A stretch of 64,000 nucleotides of DNA from Tritonibacter litoralis. GTDB lineage: Bacteria; Pseudomonadota; Alphaproteobacteria; Rhodobacterales; Rhodobacteraceae. Every line of letters begins with the position of its first letter. Position 1 is the stretch's first letter. This document shows, piece after piece, positions 27,349-36,857 of the stretch. Under the pieces are notes generated by a model. That model worked only from the letters and a program-made list of their open reading frames with translations, had not been told where the DNA came from and ran no database searches. The translations under genes and the position numbers were made by a program. The stretch covers positions 62,001 through 126,000 of the forward strand of contig NZ_WIBF01000011.1 in NCBI RefSeq assembly GCF_009496005.1, written 5' to 3'.

Positions 27349-27981
27349 ATGACCGAGCATCTGACAGTTGTGGATCACCCGTTGGTTCAGCATAAATTGA
27401 CCCTGATGCGGGACAAAGCCACATCGACCGCCGGGTTCCGTCGCCTGCTGCGCGAGATCACCCAGTTGTTGGCCTATGAGATCACGCGCGATCTGCCGTT
27501 GACAACCACGCCAGTGGAAACGCCGATGGAAGACATGGAAGCACCGATCCTGGCGGGTAAGAAGCTGGCGCTGGTCTCAATCTTGCGGGCGGGCAACGGG
27601 ATGTTGGACGGTGTTCTTGAACTGGTGCCATCCGCGCGCGTGGGTTTCGTAGGGCTTTACCGCGATGAAGAGACGTTGAAACCGGTGCAATATTATTTCA
27701 AAGCACCCGAAGGTCTGAACGACCGTATGGTGATCGCGGTGGATCCGATGCTGGCCACCGGAAACTCATCCGTGGCTGCGATTGACCTACTGAAAGAGGC
27801 AGGCGCCACCGATATCCGTTTCCTGTGTCTGTTGGCGTCTCCCGAAGGGGTGGCCCGTATGAAAGAGGCGCATCCGGATGTGGCCATTGTCACCGCCTCT
27901 TTGGACCGGGAGTTGAACGACAAAGGGTACATCCTGCCGGGTCTTGGCGATGCGGGTGACCGGATGTTCGGCACCAAGTAA
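27349..27981 (+). CDS. upp: Uracil phosphoribosyltransferase
   Basis: 210 residues, standard length. [21 protein letters not shown] near residue 80, the PRPP loop [11 protein letters not shown] near 128-138 and the C-terminal [15 protein letters not shown] are the Upp hallmarks. It joins uracil and PRPP to UMP in the cytoplasm, completing pyrimidine salvage with cdd and deoA upstream. There are 108 bases between deoB and upp, so upp probably has its own promoter. AAGGGG serves as ribosome site. Confidence 0.97.
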   Translation: MTEHLTVVDHPLVQHKLTLMRDKATSTAGFRRLLREITQLLAYEITRDLPLTTTPVETPMEDMEAPILAGKKLALVSILRAGNGMLDGVLELVPSARVGFVGLYRDEETLKPVQYYFKAPEGLNDRMVIAVDPMLATGNSSVAAIDLLKEAGATDIRFLCLLASPEGVARMKEAHPDVAIVTASLDRELNDKGYILPGLGDAGDRMFGTK

Positions 27982-27999
27982 ACCAGTGAATATCAGGGG

Positions 28000-28022
28000 A
28001 TGAGGCACAATTCTTGCCTCAT
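28000..28022 (+). terminator. Putative terminator after upp
   Basis: ATGAGGCA / TGCCTCAT arms (8 bp) with a 7-base loop, 19 bases past the upp stop. There is no T-run, so this is weak. Confidence 0.4.
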
Positions 28023-28103
28023 TCCTGCCATATTCCCGCGATCCGCGCTTTACTCAATTGGTGGTTTCGGGCATCCTGTGGCCATATTTTGTGGGGCACA
28101 GGC

Positions 28104-29423
28104 ATGAAACTAACAAGAATTATTGCTCTCGCCATAATTGCAGGGGGCGCGTTCGGGCAGGACGCAAGAGCACAGCAATTTCGCACCGCCAGCCCGCCGG
28201 CGGAACTGCCGCCGAGCAGCTATCAGGGGCGGCAATATGTGGACAGTCGCGGCTGTGTTTATATCCGCGCAGGCATCGACGGGATTGTCAATTGGGTGCC
28301 GCGCGTGCAGCGCAATCGGCGTCAGATCTGTGGGTTTCAACCCACCGATTTGGCGGGCACCGCCGCAGCACCTGCACCGGCACGCCGGGCTTCTGCCGCG
28401 CCTGAACTGATTACCTTGCCAGAGGCTGATCGCCCAAATGCCACCCAAGCCGCGCCAACAGCGGCGGCAGCGCCAACCGTACAAGCGGCTGCGCCCACCG
28501 TGCCCGCGACCACTCGAAAAGTTGTCGCGCCGCAGAAACCGCAGCGCCGGGCTCCGACACCTGTTGTTGCCGCGCCTGCGCCAAAACCCGATCCGACCCC
28601 GGCACCACAAGTCAAACGCGTGCGCCGGGTTGAGGCCGCGCCTTTGGTGATCCAGCCTGCGCCAACCGCCAAAGCCACTGTTCGCGATAGCGCCTGTGAC
28701 GGCCTGTCCGAAGTCAGCCGACAGTATACTAATTCCACCGGCGTGCGCTGCGGCCCGCAAAGCCAGTCGCCTGTGAGCTTTGGCCCGCAGTCCTCGTTGC
28801 AATTGCCAGCAGACACACGGGTGTTGCCTGCGCATTTGTATTCAGATCGCCAGCAAGCGGCCGGGATCACGCCGCCGCCTGGATATCGGACCGTGTGGGA
28901 AGACGACCGCCTGAACCCGCGTCGGGCAGAGCAGGACCTGTTTCCACGTGCCGCAGTGTCCGAGGATACCCCCGAAGGCTTTACGCGGGTGGCCGACAGC
29001 TTGCCCCGGTTTAATCCCAATCGCGGTGTCCGCACGGCAGCTGGCGACGCGCAAACCGCTCAGGTCTGGACCGACACCTTGCCGCGCAAACTGGTGGCCA
29101 AACAGCCAGCGCGCACCATCACCGTTGAAAACCGCAGCCAGCACACGCCAGCGCAATTGGGATTCCTGTCCAGCGATGTGAGTGCAGAACTGGCGCAACC
29201 ATTGCGTTACGTGCGCGCAGCCAGCTTTGCCGATCCGGCGCAGGCGAAAGCTGCGGCCGGCCGCTTGGCGGCCTCTGGCCTGCCGGTGCGGATGGGGCGG
29301 GCCAGCCGTCAAGGCAAAGAACTCAAGGTGGTTCTGGTCGGTCCAGTGCGGGGTGCTGCGGCGCAAGCCGCGCTTGGCTCTGTTCAGCAGGCCGGGTTCC
29401 CAGCAGCGCGGCTGAGCAAATAA
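28104..29423 (+). CDS. SPOR-domain protein, periplasmic or outer envelope
   Basis: 439 residues from the ATG at 28104, which begins a clean Sec signal peptide (KLTRIIALAIIAGGAFGQDARA). A conserved block with CVYIRAGIDGIVNWVPRV and a Cys pair follows. A long Ala/Pro-rich low-complexity region (about 95-200) comes next, and a C-terminal SPOR domain fills the last 75 residues. SPOR domains bind denuded peptidoglycan at the septum, so the protein probably acts in cell-wall remodelling or division. It is monocistronic, ending at a strong terminator. Confidence 0.82.
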   Translation: MKLTRIIALAIIAGGAFGQDARAQQFRTASPPAELPPSSYQGRQYVDSRGCVYIRAGIDGIVNWVPRVQRNRRQICGFQPTDLAGTAAAPAPARRASAAPELITLPEADRPNATQAAPTAAAAPTVQAAAPTVPATTRKVVAPQKPQRRAPTPVVAAPAPKPDPTPAPQVKRVRRVEAAPLVIQPAPTAKATVRDSACDGLSEVSRQYTNSTGVRCGPQSQSPVSFGPQSSLQLPADTRVLPAHLYSDRQQAAGITPPPGYRTVWEDDRLNPRRAEQDLFPRAAVSEDTPEGFTRVADSLPRFNPNRGVRTAAGDAQTAQVWTDTLPRKLVAKQPARTITVENRSQHTPAQLGFLSSDVSAELAQPLRYVRAASFADPAQAKAAAGRLAASGLPVRMGRASRQGKELKVVLVGPVRGAAAQAALGSVQQAGFPAARLSK

Positions 29424-29447
29424 CACGCACGCACCATATAGCGTATC

Positions 29448-29474
29448 AAAGGCCGCACATACGCGGCCTTTTTT
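29448..29474 (+). terminator. Rho-independent terminator
   Basis: AAAGGCCGC / GCGGCCTTT arms with a 6-base loop and TTTTTT, just after the SPOR gene. Confidence 0.9.
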
Positions 29475-29502
29475 GTTGCCTTGTGGCCCTGATGGACCGG
29501 CC

Positions 29503-30513
29503 TTAGCCGCAGATGTTCTGCAATTGCACCCATTGCTGATCGCTCAACAACGGCTCCAACTCCACATGTGCCAATGGGTCGGCTTCGATCAAAGACAGCG
29601 TGGTCTCGCCGGTGATGTCCTGCGCATAGGCATAAGGGGTGGCGGGAATGGCACTTTGGGCGAATTCGGCCAGAATGGCCTGATCTTCCACCGTGGGGCG
29701 CGGCTCTACCAAAACGGTTTCTGAATAACTGTCCAGCGTTTCCTGTCTCAGCTGGCCTGTGGTCAACAGGTGGAAGGCCGATGATATGCCGCCCGCCGCC
29801 AGAAGGGCCATCAGCGGATCTTCCGCACGGGTGCGGGCCCGTTCCACCAATAGTGCGCCAGCGGCCACCGCTGGATCCTCATAATCCTCGAAATAGCTGC
29901 TGTTGAGCAGGTAGATCCCACCGGGCAACGCCAAGCTGGTCTTTACCCCATCGCGCAGCACCACGATCTGTCGCATGTTGATACGCTCGGCAAACTGGGC
30001 GAGCAGTGGTGCCGTCTGTGGGGTGACGCAGGCCTGGCCGGACAGCCGTTCAATCCGGCCCAAGAGCGCCTGACCAATGGCCTTGCGGTTGATGTCAGAG
30101 ACAACGCTGATCGCGTGATGCTGCAGCGCGCTCGGAAGCCACAGGGCCAGGGCTGCCAAAACCGATGCGGTGACACCAAGGCTGCCCAGGACCCGTAACC
30201 GTCCGGGGTGGGGACGGGCGCGATTGATGGCCGATTGCACCTTGCTGATTGCGTCCAGCATTGTGGTCTCGTCTACCGCGATCTCCAGCGTTTCGCCGGG
30301 GTCTCCGTCGGGGTGGAACAGGGCTGGAAACTGGCCGGGGTTCTGCCGCTCAATAGCGGCAAGGGACCAATGCGCCAGGGGGCGGTCTTGTAGATCGGTG
30401 ATGGTCAAGGTGGCGTCCCCGATCGATATGATCACATCACGTCGCTGCGCTTCGGGCGTGGCGCGCCACAACCCGGCTGCTTCGAGCCGCTGAAATTCCT
30501 TGAGTGCCGTCAT
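29503..30513 (-). CDS. Membrane protein with degenerate M48-like domain
   Basis: 336 residues from the ATG at 30513 (in-frame ATGs up to 30546 are alternatives). One membrane helix is at about 108-128. The C-terminal part has the layout of an M48 metallopeptidase: NMRQIVVLRDGVKTSLALPGGIYLLNSS, then EDPAVAAGALLVERAR. In active enzymes the last stretch carries HExxH; here it is VERAR (223-227), so zinc cannot bind in the usual way. It is probably a pseudo-peptidase with a scaffolding or regulatory role. Assignment to M48 is by pattern only. Confidence 0.6.
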   Translation of the reverse strand: MTALKEFQRLEAAGLWRATPEAQRRDVIISIGDATLTITDLQDRPLAHWSLAAIERQNPGQFPALFHPDGDPGETLEIAVDETTMLDAISKVQSAINRARPHPGRLRVLGSLGVTASVLAALALWLPSALQHHAISVVSDINRKAIGQALLGRIERLSGQACVTPQTAPLLAQFAERINMRQIVVLRDGVKTSLALPGGIYLLNSSYFEDYEDPAVAAGALLVERARTRAEDPLMALLAAGGISSAFHLLTTGQLRQETLDSYSETVLVEPRPTVEDQAILAEFAQSAIPATPYAYAQDITGETTLSLIEADPLAHVELEPLLSDQQWVQLQNICG

Positions 30514-30661
30514 GGCGCTTGCCTGCATTATTGTTGGCATCAACATAACACAGGCCCAGTCCAGTCGGCAAACAGGATTGAACGGGTAATGTCCCGCTAT
30601 TGGTCAGGAAAATGCGACCTCAGGGGTTTTCCCGCAGGGGTGGGTGGCCTAGCGTTGCGCC

Positions 30662-31330
30662 ATGATCCTGTCCACTGGCCGCAACTATCTGTTTATTCAC
30701 ATCCCCAAAACGGGCGGCACGTCCCTGGCCCTGGCGCTGGAGGCGCGGGCGATGGCGGATGATATGATGCTGGGGGATACGCCAAAGGCTTTGAAACGGC
30801 GGCGCCGTCTTCAGGACGTTCAAACGCGCGGGCGGCTTTGGAAGCATTCCACACGCGCGGATCTGGAGGGGTTGTTGCCCAAAGCCCAGATGGATGCGCT
30901 TTTTACGTTTACCTTGGTGCGCAACCCGTGGGACCGGGTGGTCAGCTATTACTTTTGGCTGCGTAGCCAAAATTTCTCACACCCCTCTGTTGGTCTGGCC
31001 AAGGCGTTGGCGTTTCCGGAATTCCTGGCACACCCCAGCATCCAAACCGCGTTTCGGGCCAATCCCGCGCCACATTATGTGACCGGATCAGATGGGGTGG
31101 AACGCTGTGATCTCTTTATCAGGATTGAACATTTTGCCACAGATGCGCAGCCCTTGTTTGATCATTTGGGGTTTGAACTGACACTGCCACAGGCCAATCG
31201 GTCGGATCGCGAAGCGGATTGGCGCAGCTATTACACGCCCGAGAGTGCCGCCATTGTCGCCGATTTTTCTGCGGTCGAACTGGAACGATTTGAATACTCT
31301 TTTAACGATTGGCCGTTAACACAGTCCTAG
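30662..31330 (+). CDS. Sulfotransferase family protein
   Basis: 222 residues. The PAPS 5'-phosphosulfate loop IHIPKTGGTS is at residues 12-21 and the 3'-phosphate motif LVRNPWDRVVSYY starts at 85, the pair that defines the Sulfotransfer_2 group. It transfers sulfate from PAPS to a sugar, lipid or protein; the acceptor is unknown. No signal or membrane helix, so cytoplasmic. It sits 104 bases before a Hint-domain gene on the same strand. Sulfated surface molecules would suit a marine bacterium, but that is inference. Confidence 0.85.
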   Translation: MILSTGRNYLFIHIPKTGGTSLALALEARAMADDMMLGDTPKALKRRRRLQDVQTRGRLWKHSTRADLEGLLPKAQMDALFTFTLVRNPWDRVVSYYFWLRSQNFSHPSVGLAKALAFPEFLAHPSIQTAFRANPAPHYVTGSDGVERCDLFIRIEHFATDAQPLFDHLGFELTLPQANRSDREADWRSYYTPESAAIVADFSAVELERFEYSFNDWPLTQS

Positions 31331-31434
31331 GAACTGGGTGAACTGGCCTATCAATCCGCGTCGACAACGCCAGAATTTGGCGGATTTTGCGGATGTGCGG
31401 CATGTGCTGAACCCATTTTGTGGAGTACGGCAGA

Positions 31435-32130
31435 ATGCTGGAATGGCTGTTAAAACGCAAAGATCTGAAGCTTGGTGACCGTTTGTCCGGGCGTGCCCGC
31501 ATGGTGAGCACCGGAACCGGTGGTTTGCTGGGGGGCACCCATGTGGCGTCGAACCTCGGCTGGCGCCCAGTGGAAGCTTTGGCGGTTGGTGATCAGGTTC
31601 TGACCTTTGACCACGGAATGCAGCCCATCACCGCGCTGTATCGCGAAACACTGGTGACCGGCGCGGACACAATGGGTGCGTTGCGTGCGCCCGTTTATGT
31701 TCCCGCCGATGCGTTGAACAACCGCGCCCCGATGTGGGTGATGCCGGATCAGGGGCTGCTGGTCGAAAGCGATGTGATCGACGCCCAGTTTGGCGATCCC
31801 TTTGCGGTTTTGCCGGCCTGTACGCTGGATGGCTATCGTGGAATTTCGCGCGTGCGGCCCGGTGAACGGATGGAGCTGGTTCTGCCGAGGTTTGCCCAGG
31901 ATCAGGTTGTCTATGTCGAGGCGGGTGCCTTGGGATATTGCCCGGCAGAACGGGACATTCTGGATTTCGCTTTTGACAGGATGGATGAGGCCTATCGGGT
32001 GCTGTCGGTGGGCGACGCGCGTGCGCTGGTGGTTGATATGATGGCCGAGGATGACAGGATCGAACAGGGCATGAGCGGCGTTCCCTTCCCTATCCGCACA
32101 GATGGGTTTGACCCGATGGATCTGCGCTGA
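31435..32130 (+). CDS. Hint-domain protein lacking the splicing cysteine
   Basis: 231 residues from the ATG at 31435 (GGAG nine bases upstream). Residues 30-150 match the Hint fold common in Rhodobacteraceae proteins: WRPVEALAVGDQVLTFDHG (43-61), then PVYVPADALNN and a stretch with VMPDQGLLVES. Active Hint domains begin with Cys; the aligned position here is Gly30 (GLLGGTHVAS), so cleavage chemistry should be lost. No signal peptide. Function unknown; many such proteins accompany repeat-rich secreted proteins, but none is seen here. Confidence 0.75.
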   Translation: MLEWLLKRKDLKLGDRLSGRARMVSTGTGGLLGGTHVASNLGWRPVEALAVGDQVLTFDHGMQPITALYRETLVTGADTMGALRAPVYVPADALNNRAPMWVMPDQGLLVESDVIDAQFGDPFAVLPACTLDGYRGISRVRPGERMELVLPRFAQDQVVYVEAGALGYCPAERDILDFAFDRMDEAYRVLSVGDARALVVDMMAEDDRIEQGMSGVPFPIRTDGFDPMDLR

Positions 32131-32209
32131 CCGCGCAGGCGACGATGAATTTTCAAGCCAGAAAGCAACTGGCATCAGGCAAGACCCGAGCAGTCTTTGA
32201 CCTAAAACC

Positions 32210-32254
32210 GCAGCGGCTGAGCATCCGGGATCATCCCATGGGCCAAGCCGCTGC
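32210..32254 (+). terminator. Terminator-like hairpin between Hint gene and fadJ
   Basis: GCAGCGGCT / AGCCGCTGC arms (9 bp) with a long 27-base loop, followed by TTCTCTTTT on the plus strand. It lies between convergent genes. Confidence 0.55.
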
Positions 32255-32300
32255 TTCTCTTTTGTGGAGGCCGCATCAGGTCTGACGCGGCACCACAGGA

Positions 32301-34499
32301 TCAGGCCGCTGCGCGGTCTGGGGCGAATTTGGCGTAGAAGCTTTGCCCTTTCTCTCCCATATCTTCTAGGACCTTCGGGCAGGCAAAGCGCGCGCCATAG
32401 GTTTCAGCCAGCTCCTTGCAGCGTTCGGAGGCATAGGGCGTGCCAACAATGTCCAGCCATGACAGCGGCCCGCCCGACCAGGGCGCAAAACCCCAGCCCA
32501 GGATCGCGCCAACGTCGCCTTCGCGGATGTCCATCAACACACCTTCTTCCAACGCGCGCACCGCTTCCAGCGCCTGTACAAACATCAGGCGTTCCTGGAC
32601 TTCGATCAGGTCGGGCTGTTCCGGCGCAACCGGATACTTCTCGGTCAGGCCTTTCCAATATTCGACCCGCTTGCCCTTGGCGTCATAGTCAAAGAAGCCC
32701 GCGTTGGCTTTGCGGCCCAGACGTCCCAGCTCTTCCATCCAGAAGATCAGATCATCGGCGGGGCTGTCATCATAGGCGTCGCCCATTGCGGCCTTGGTGG
32801 CACGGGCGATTTTGGCGCCAAGATCGATGGAGGTCTCGTCGGTCAATTGGATCGGCCCAACCGGGAAACCCAGCTGACGCGCGGCATTGTCGATCAGCAC
32901 GGGCGACACGCCTTCGGTGATCATCCGCAGGCCTTCGTTGATATAGGGGATGATACAGCGGTTGGCATAGAAGAAGCGCGCGTCATTCACCACAATCGGG
33001 GTTTTGCGGATCTGGCGCACATAATCCAGCGCCTTGGCCACGGCCCGGTCCCCGGTCTCGCGCCCTTTGATAATCTCCACCAGGTTCATCTTCTCGACCG
33101 GAGAGAAGAAGTGAATGCCGATGAACTGCTCTGGGCGGCTGGAAGCTTTGGCCAGTTCGGTGATCGGCAGGGTGGAGGTGTTGGAGGCAAAAATGCAATC
33201 GTCAGGAATTATCGCCTCGACCTTTTGGGTCATCTCAGCCTTGACCTTGGGGTCTTCAAACACCGCTTCGACAATAAGATCGCAGCCCTGCAGCTGCGCC
33301 AGATCCGGCGTGGCGGTGATCAGGGACAGCATCGCCTCTTTCTTCTCGGGCGTGGACTTGCCGCGTTTGATGCCTTTGTCCGCATAGGTTTCGGCATAAG
33401 CCTTGCCTTTGTCAGCGGCCTCTTGATCACGGTCGACCAGCACCACTTGGATGCCCGCCATGGCCGAAACCAGCGCAATGCCTGCGCCCATCATACCCGC
33501 GCCCAGAACGCCGACCTTTTTGACGGACTGATCCGCCACGGCTTTGGGACGCACCGCGCCTTTTTCCAGCGCCTGTTTGTTCAGAAACAGCGAACGGATC
33601 ATGGCCGAGGATGACGGGTTCATCAAAACATGGGTGAACCAGCGTGCCTCGATCTTGAGCGCGGTGTCAAAGTCGACCAGCGCCCCTTCATAGATCGCCG
33701 ACAACAACGCCTTGGCGGCTGGGAAGGCACCTTGGGTCTGGGCGTTGACCATCGCGGATGCGCCGACATAATTCATGAACCCAGCCGGGTGATAAGGCGC
33801 GCCGCCGGGCATTTTGAACCCTTTGGCATCCCAGGGTTTAATGATGTCGGCATTGGTTGCGTTCAGCACCCATTCCTTGGCGGCGGCCAGCGGATCTTCG
33901 GCTAGCGCGTCCACAAGGCTTGCGCTCTTGGCTTTCTTGGGGTCCATCATCTTGCCTTCCAGCAAGACAGGCGCCGAGGCCACGGCGCCCACCATGCGGA
34001 TGTACCGCGTGGTGCCGCCGCCGCCGGGGAAAATGCCCAGCATGATCTCTGGCAAGCCGATCTTGGCCTTGGGGTTGGTGGTCATAACCCGGTGATGGCA
34101 GGCCAGCGCAATTTCGGTTCCGATGCCTGCGCAGGTGCCGTTGATGGCGCAGGCCACCGGTTTGCCGCCTTTGTTGGTTTTGGGCTCCAGACCGGCGCGT
34201 TCCAGTTTGCGCAGGATGCGGTGACCGTTCATGGTGAAATCAAACAAGCCCTGGGCCGGGTTCTCACCGCTTTCCTCGCGGATTGTGGCCAGCACATTCA
34301 GGTCCATGCCACCGGCAAAGTCTTTTTTGCCCGAGGTGATCACCACACCTTTGACAGCATCATCGTCCAGCGCGCGGTCAATATAGTCTTCCACCAGCGC
34401 AAAGGCCTCGCGGGTGAGGACATTCATGGATTTCTCCACCGCGTCCCATGTGATGATCGCCACACCGTCGCTGTCGACGTGATAAGTAAAATCGCTCAT
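32301..34499 (-). CDS. fadJ: 3-hydroxyacyl-CoA dehydrogenase / enoyl-CoA hydratase
   Basis: 732 residues, the usual length of the multifunctional enzyme. Residues 1-190 are enoyl-CoA hydratase (ACAINGTCAGIGTEIALACHHR, FPGGGGTTR). The NAD domain starts near 330 with VGVLGAGMMGAGIA, followed by the C-terminal HAD domain (FFSPVEKMNLVEIIKG). It catalyses the hydration and NAD+-dependent oxidation steps of beta-oxidation. The start overlaps the upstream cupin stop (ATGA), and the thiolase is two genes upstream, so these form a fatty-acid oxidation operon. Confidence 0.96.
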   Translation of the reverse strand: MSDFTYHVDSDGVAIITWDAVEKSMNVLTREAFALVEDYIDRALDDDAVKGVVITSGKKDFAGGMDLNVLATIREESGENPAQGLFDFTMNGHRILRKLERAGLEPKTNKGGKPVACAINGTCAGIGTEIALACHHRVMTTNPKAKIGLPEIMLGIFPGGGGTTRYIRMVGAVASAPVLLEGKMMDPKKAKSASLVDALAEDPLAAAKEWVLNATNADIIKPWDAKGFKMPGGAPYHPAGFMNYVGASAMVNAQTQGAFPAAKALLSAIYEGALVDFDTALKIEARWFTHVLMNPSSSAMIRSLFLNKQALEKGAVRPKAVADQSVKKVGVLGAGMMGAGIALVSAMAGIQVVLVDRDQEAADKGKAYAETYADKGIKRGKSTPEKKEAMLSLITATPDLAQLQGCDLIVEAVFEDPKVKAEMTQKVEAIIPDDCIFASNTSTLPITELAKASSRPEQFIGIHFFSPVEKMNLVEIIKGRETGDRAVAKALDYVRQIRKTPIVVNDARFFYANRCIIPYINEGLRMITEGVSPVLIDNAARQLGFPVGPIQLTDETSIDLGAKIARATKAAMGDAYDDSPADDLIFWMEELGRLGRKANAGFFDYDAKGKRVEYWKGLTEKYPVAPEQPDLIEVQERLMFVQALEAVRALEEGVLMDIREGDVGAILGWGFAPWSGGPLSWLDIVGTPYASERCKELAETYGARFACPKVLEDMGEKGQSFYAKFAPDRAAA

Positions 34500-34984
34500 G
34501 TGTCCTCTCCCGTTTGGTCTTTTGTCAGCGGGCTCCCGTCTTTGCGCGTGAACTCAAACTCTTTGTTGTTGGTGACTTTCACCATCATGTCGACGTCGCT
34601 GTAGTATCCGGTTTCTGTCGCGGTCCGGGTGCCGATCACAAGAAAGCTCACCACTGTGTTGGTTTTGTTGATGAAATGGTGCCCGTTCGCGTCACCTGCC
34701 GGGAATGCGGCACAATCACCGGGCCGCATCTCATGTTCGCCGTCATCGTCCACCAACGTGCAGACACCAGCGGTGACAATGACGAATTCATCCTGCTCCA
34801 TGTGATAATGGCGCAGAGACGAGGCGGACCCGGGCTCCAGATGAATCAAATTCGCTCCGAACTGGGTCAACCCACCGGCATCGCCCAAGCGTTGGCCTGT
34901 GCGCCCGGCGACCGGATCTGCCAGCTTGCCCGGATAGCCGGACCCACCGCGGGCTTCGATTTTTGAAAGATCAAGCTTGGGCAT
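34496..34984 (-). CDS. Cupin-domain protein in the fad operon
   Basis: 162 residues from the ATG at 34984 (GAGAGGG upstream); the frame is open further into the thiolase gene but without homology. The single cupin barrel covers residues 45-125: [15 protein letters not shown] is motif 1 and the [17 protein letters not shown] stretch resembles motif 2. His and Glu residues could bind a metal. It sits one base after the thiolase and overlaps fadJ by 4 bases. A role in sensing or clearing an acyl or oxidised by-product of beta-oxidation is possible but unproven. Confidence 0.8.
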   Translation of the reverse strand: MPKLDLSKIEARGGSGYPGKLADPVAGRTGQRLGDAGGLTQFGANLIHLEPGSASSLRHYHMEQDEFVIVTAGVCTLVDDDGEHEMRPGDCAAFPAGDANGHHFINKTNTVVSFLVIGTRTATETGYYSDVDMMVKVTNNKEFEFTRKDGSPLTKDQTGEDT

Positions 34985-34985
34985 A

Positions 34986-36197
34986 TCAGACCCTCTCGAT
35001 AATTGTGGCAGCACCCATGCCAGAGGCGATGCACAGCGTGGCCAGGCCGCATTCTTTGTCCTGCCGCTCCAGCTCATCCAAGAGCGTGCCAATGATGATG
35101 GCACCGGTTGCACCCAGCGGGTGTCCCATCGCGATCGAGCCGCCATTGGGGTTGATCAGTGCCGGATCCACCTGGAAGGCCTGCTGAAAGCGCATCACAA
35201 CACTGGCAAAGGCTTCGTTCACCTCAAACAGGTCGATATCACCGATGGTCATGCCTGTGTCCGCCAGGATCTTCTCGGTCACAGGCACGGGTCCGGTCAG
35301 CATGATGGTGGGATCGGTGCCAATCTTGGCCGTTGCCTTGATACGTGCACGTGGGGTCAGCCCGTGGGCCTCGCCGAACTCTTTGTTGCCGATCAAAAGT
35401 GCCGCGGCCCCATCCACGATACCGGACGAGTTGCCCGCGTGGTGGATGTGGTTGATCTTTTCCAGATGCGGGTATTTCAGCATCGCCACCTTGTCAAAGC
35501 CGGGCATCTGCTCGCCCATCATCTGAAAGGCGGGGTTCAGCTTGGCCAGGGCCGCCATATCGGTGCCGGGGCGCATGTATTCGTCGCGGTCCAGAATGGT
35601 CAGACCGTTTTGGTCCATGACAGGAATGACCGATTTCTCAAACCGGTTCTCGGACCAGGCTTCCGCTGCACGGCGCTGAGATTCCACCGCCAAAGCATCG
35701 GCATCATCTCGGGTGAAACCATATTCCGTTGCAATAATATCGGCTGAAATGCCTTGCGGTACAAAATAGCTCTCCATCGCAAGGCTTGGATCGACCGCAA
35801 TGGCCGCCCCGTCCGACCCCATGGCGACGCGGCCCATCATCTCGACGCCGCCTGCGATATAGGCTTGGCCAGCGCCGCCTTTGACCTGGTTGGCCGCCAG
35901 GTTGACCGCCTCCATGCCAGAGGCGCAGAAGCGGTTGATGGAGAGACCCGGAATGCGTTCGTCCAGATCCGATGCCAGCACAGCAGACCGGGCGAGACAG
36001 CCGCCTTGTTCCATGACTTGGGTCACATTGCCCCAGATCACATCCTCAACCACATGCCCCTCCAGCCCGTTGCGGGCTTTGACAGCGTTCAGGGTGAGGG
36101 CGGATAGGCGCAGGGCGGTGACCTCATGCAGAGATCCATCCTTGCGTCCCTTGCCCCGCGGGGTACGCAGGGCGTCATAGATATAGGCGTCTGTCAT
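34986..36197 (-). CDS. fadA: Acetyl-CoA acyltransferase (thiolase)
   Basis: 403 residues; two ATGs stand together at 36200 and 36197, and the second has better spacing from GAGGAGAG. Catalytic Cys91 in [14 protein letters not shown], His in [16 protein letters not shown] and the C-terminal Cys in [11 protein letters not shown] are all present. It cleaves 3-ketoacyl-CoA to acetyl-CoA and a shortened acyl-CoA, the last step of beta-oxidation. It is followed directly by the cupin and fadJ genes. Also possible is a biosynthetic acetoacetyl-CoA thiolase, but context favours degradation. Confidence 0.93.
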   Translation of the reverse strand: MTDAYIYDALRTPRGKGRKDGSLHEVTALRLSALTLNAVKARNGLEGHVVEDVIWGNVTQVMEQGGCLARSAVLASDLDERIPGLSINRFCASGMEAVNLAANQVKGGAGQAYIAGGVEMMGRVAMGSDGAAIAVDPSLAMESYFVPQGISADIIATEYGFTRDDADALAVESQRRAAEAWSENRFEKSVIPVMDQNGLTILDRDEYMRPGTDMAALAKLNPAFQMMGEQMPGFDKVAMLKYPHLEKINHIHHAGNSSGIVDGAAALLIGNKEFGEAHGLTPRARIKATAKIGTDPTIMLTGPVPVTEKILADTGMTIGDIDLFEVNEAFASVVMRFQQAFQVDPALINPNGGSIAMGHPLGATGAIIIGTLLDELERQDKECGLATLCIASGMGAATIIERV

Positions 36198-36224
36198 CAT
36201 GCTCTCCTCAAGCGCGATAGGGTG

Positions 36225-36857
36225 TTATGCACGGTCTGACGGGTTGCCGGGCATCAGATCATAGGGGTGTTTCCAACCAGGCTGTTCGCTGATGCGGGTC
36301 AGCCAGGTGTCAATATGGGGCCAGTCGGCACGGTCAAAGCCAAAGGGTTCGGGGTAAAACAGGTAGCTGCAGCAGCTGAGATCCGCATTGGTGATCCCGG
36401 TCCCGACCATCCACTCGCGCCCTTCAAGATGAGCGTTCAATGTTGTCCAGGCAGCCTGCAAGCGGCCTTGCATAAACTGGATCACCGGGGCAGGGCGTTT
36501 GTCTTCAGGTAGGAAGTTCATCAGGAAGCGGGTCATGCCCACTTGGCTCGACATTTTGTGGTTGTCCCACAGCACCCAGCGCAGAACTTCGTATTTGTCC
36601 TCTGGCGCGCCTGCAAATTTCCCGGTCTTGTCGGTGATATACTGTTGAATGACCCCCGACTGGCTGAGTGTCATATCTCCATCAACCAAAACAGGCGCTT
36701 CACCTTGAATGCTGATCTCGCGGAAGGCCTCGGTGCGGGTCTCTCCGTTGAAAAAGTCCACATAAACGGGTTCCCATTCGAGGCCTGCGAGCTCCATCGC
36801 AAGAGCAGCCTTATAGGCGTTGCCGCTTTCGCCAAAGCAGTAGAGTTTCATTGTCAT
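36225..36857 (-). CDS. Glutathione S-transferase family protein
   Basis: 210 residues. Thioredoxin-like N-terminal domain (KLYCFGESGNAYKAALAMELAG, then GEAPVLVDGDMTLSQSGVI with the conserved Ser that binds the glutathione gamma-Glu), then an all-helical C-terminal domain with NADLSCC. Cytosolic. It lies 27 bases upstream of the thiolase gene on the same strand, so it may be co-transcribed and detoxify reactive aldehydes or epoxides during lipid breakdown. The catalytic Ser/Cys near the N-terminus is not certain. Confidence 0.85.
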   Translation of the reverse strand: MTMKLYCFGESGNAYKAALAMELAGLEWEPVYVDFFNGETRTEAFREISIQGEAPVLVDGDMTLSQSGVIQQYITDKTGKFAGAPEDKYEVLRWVLWDNHKMSSQVGMTRFLMNFLPEDKRPAPVIQFMQGRLQAAWTTLNAHLEGREWMVGTGITNADLSCCSYLFYPEPFGFDRADWPHIDTWLTRISEQPGWKHPYDLMPGNPSDRA

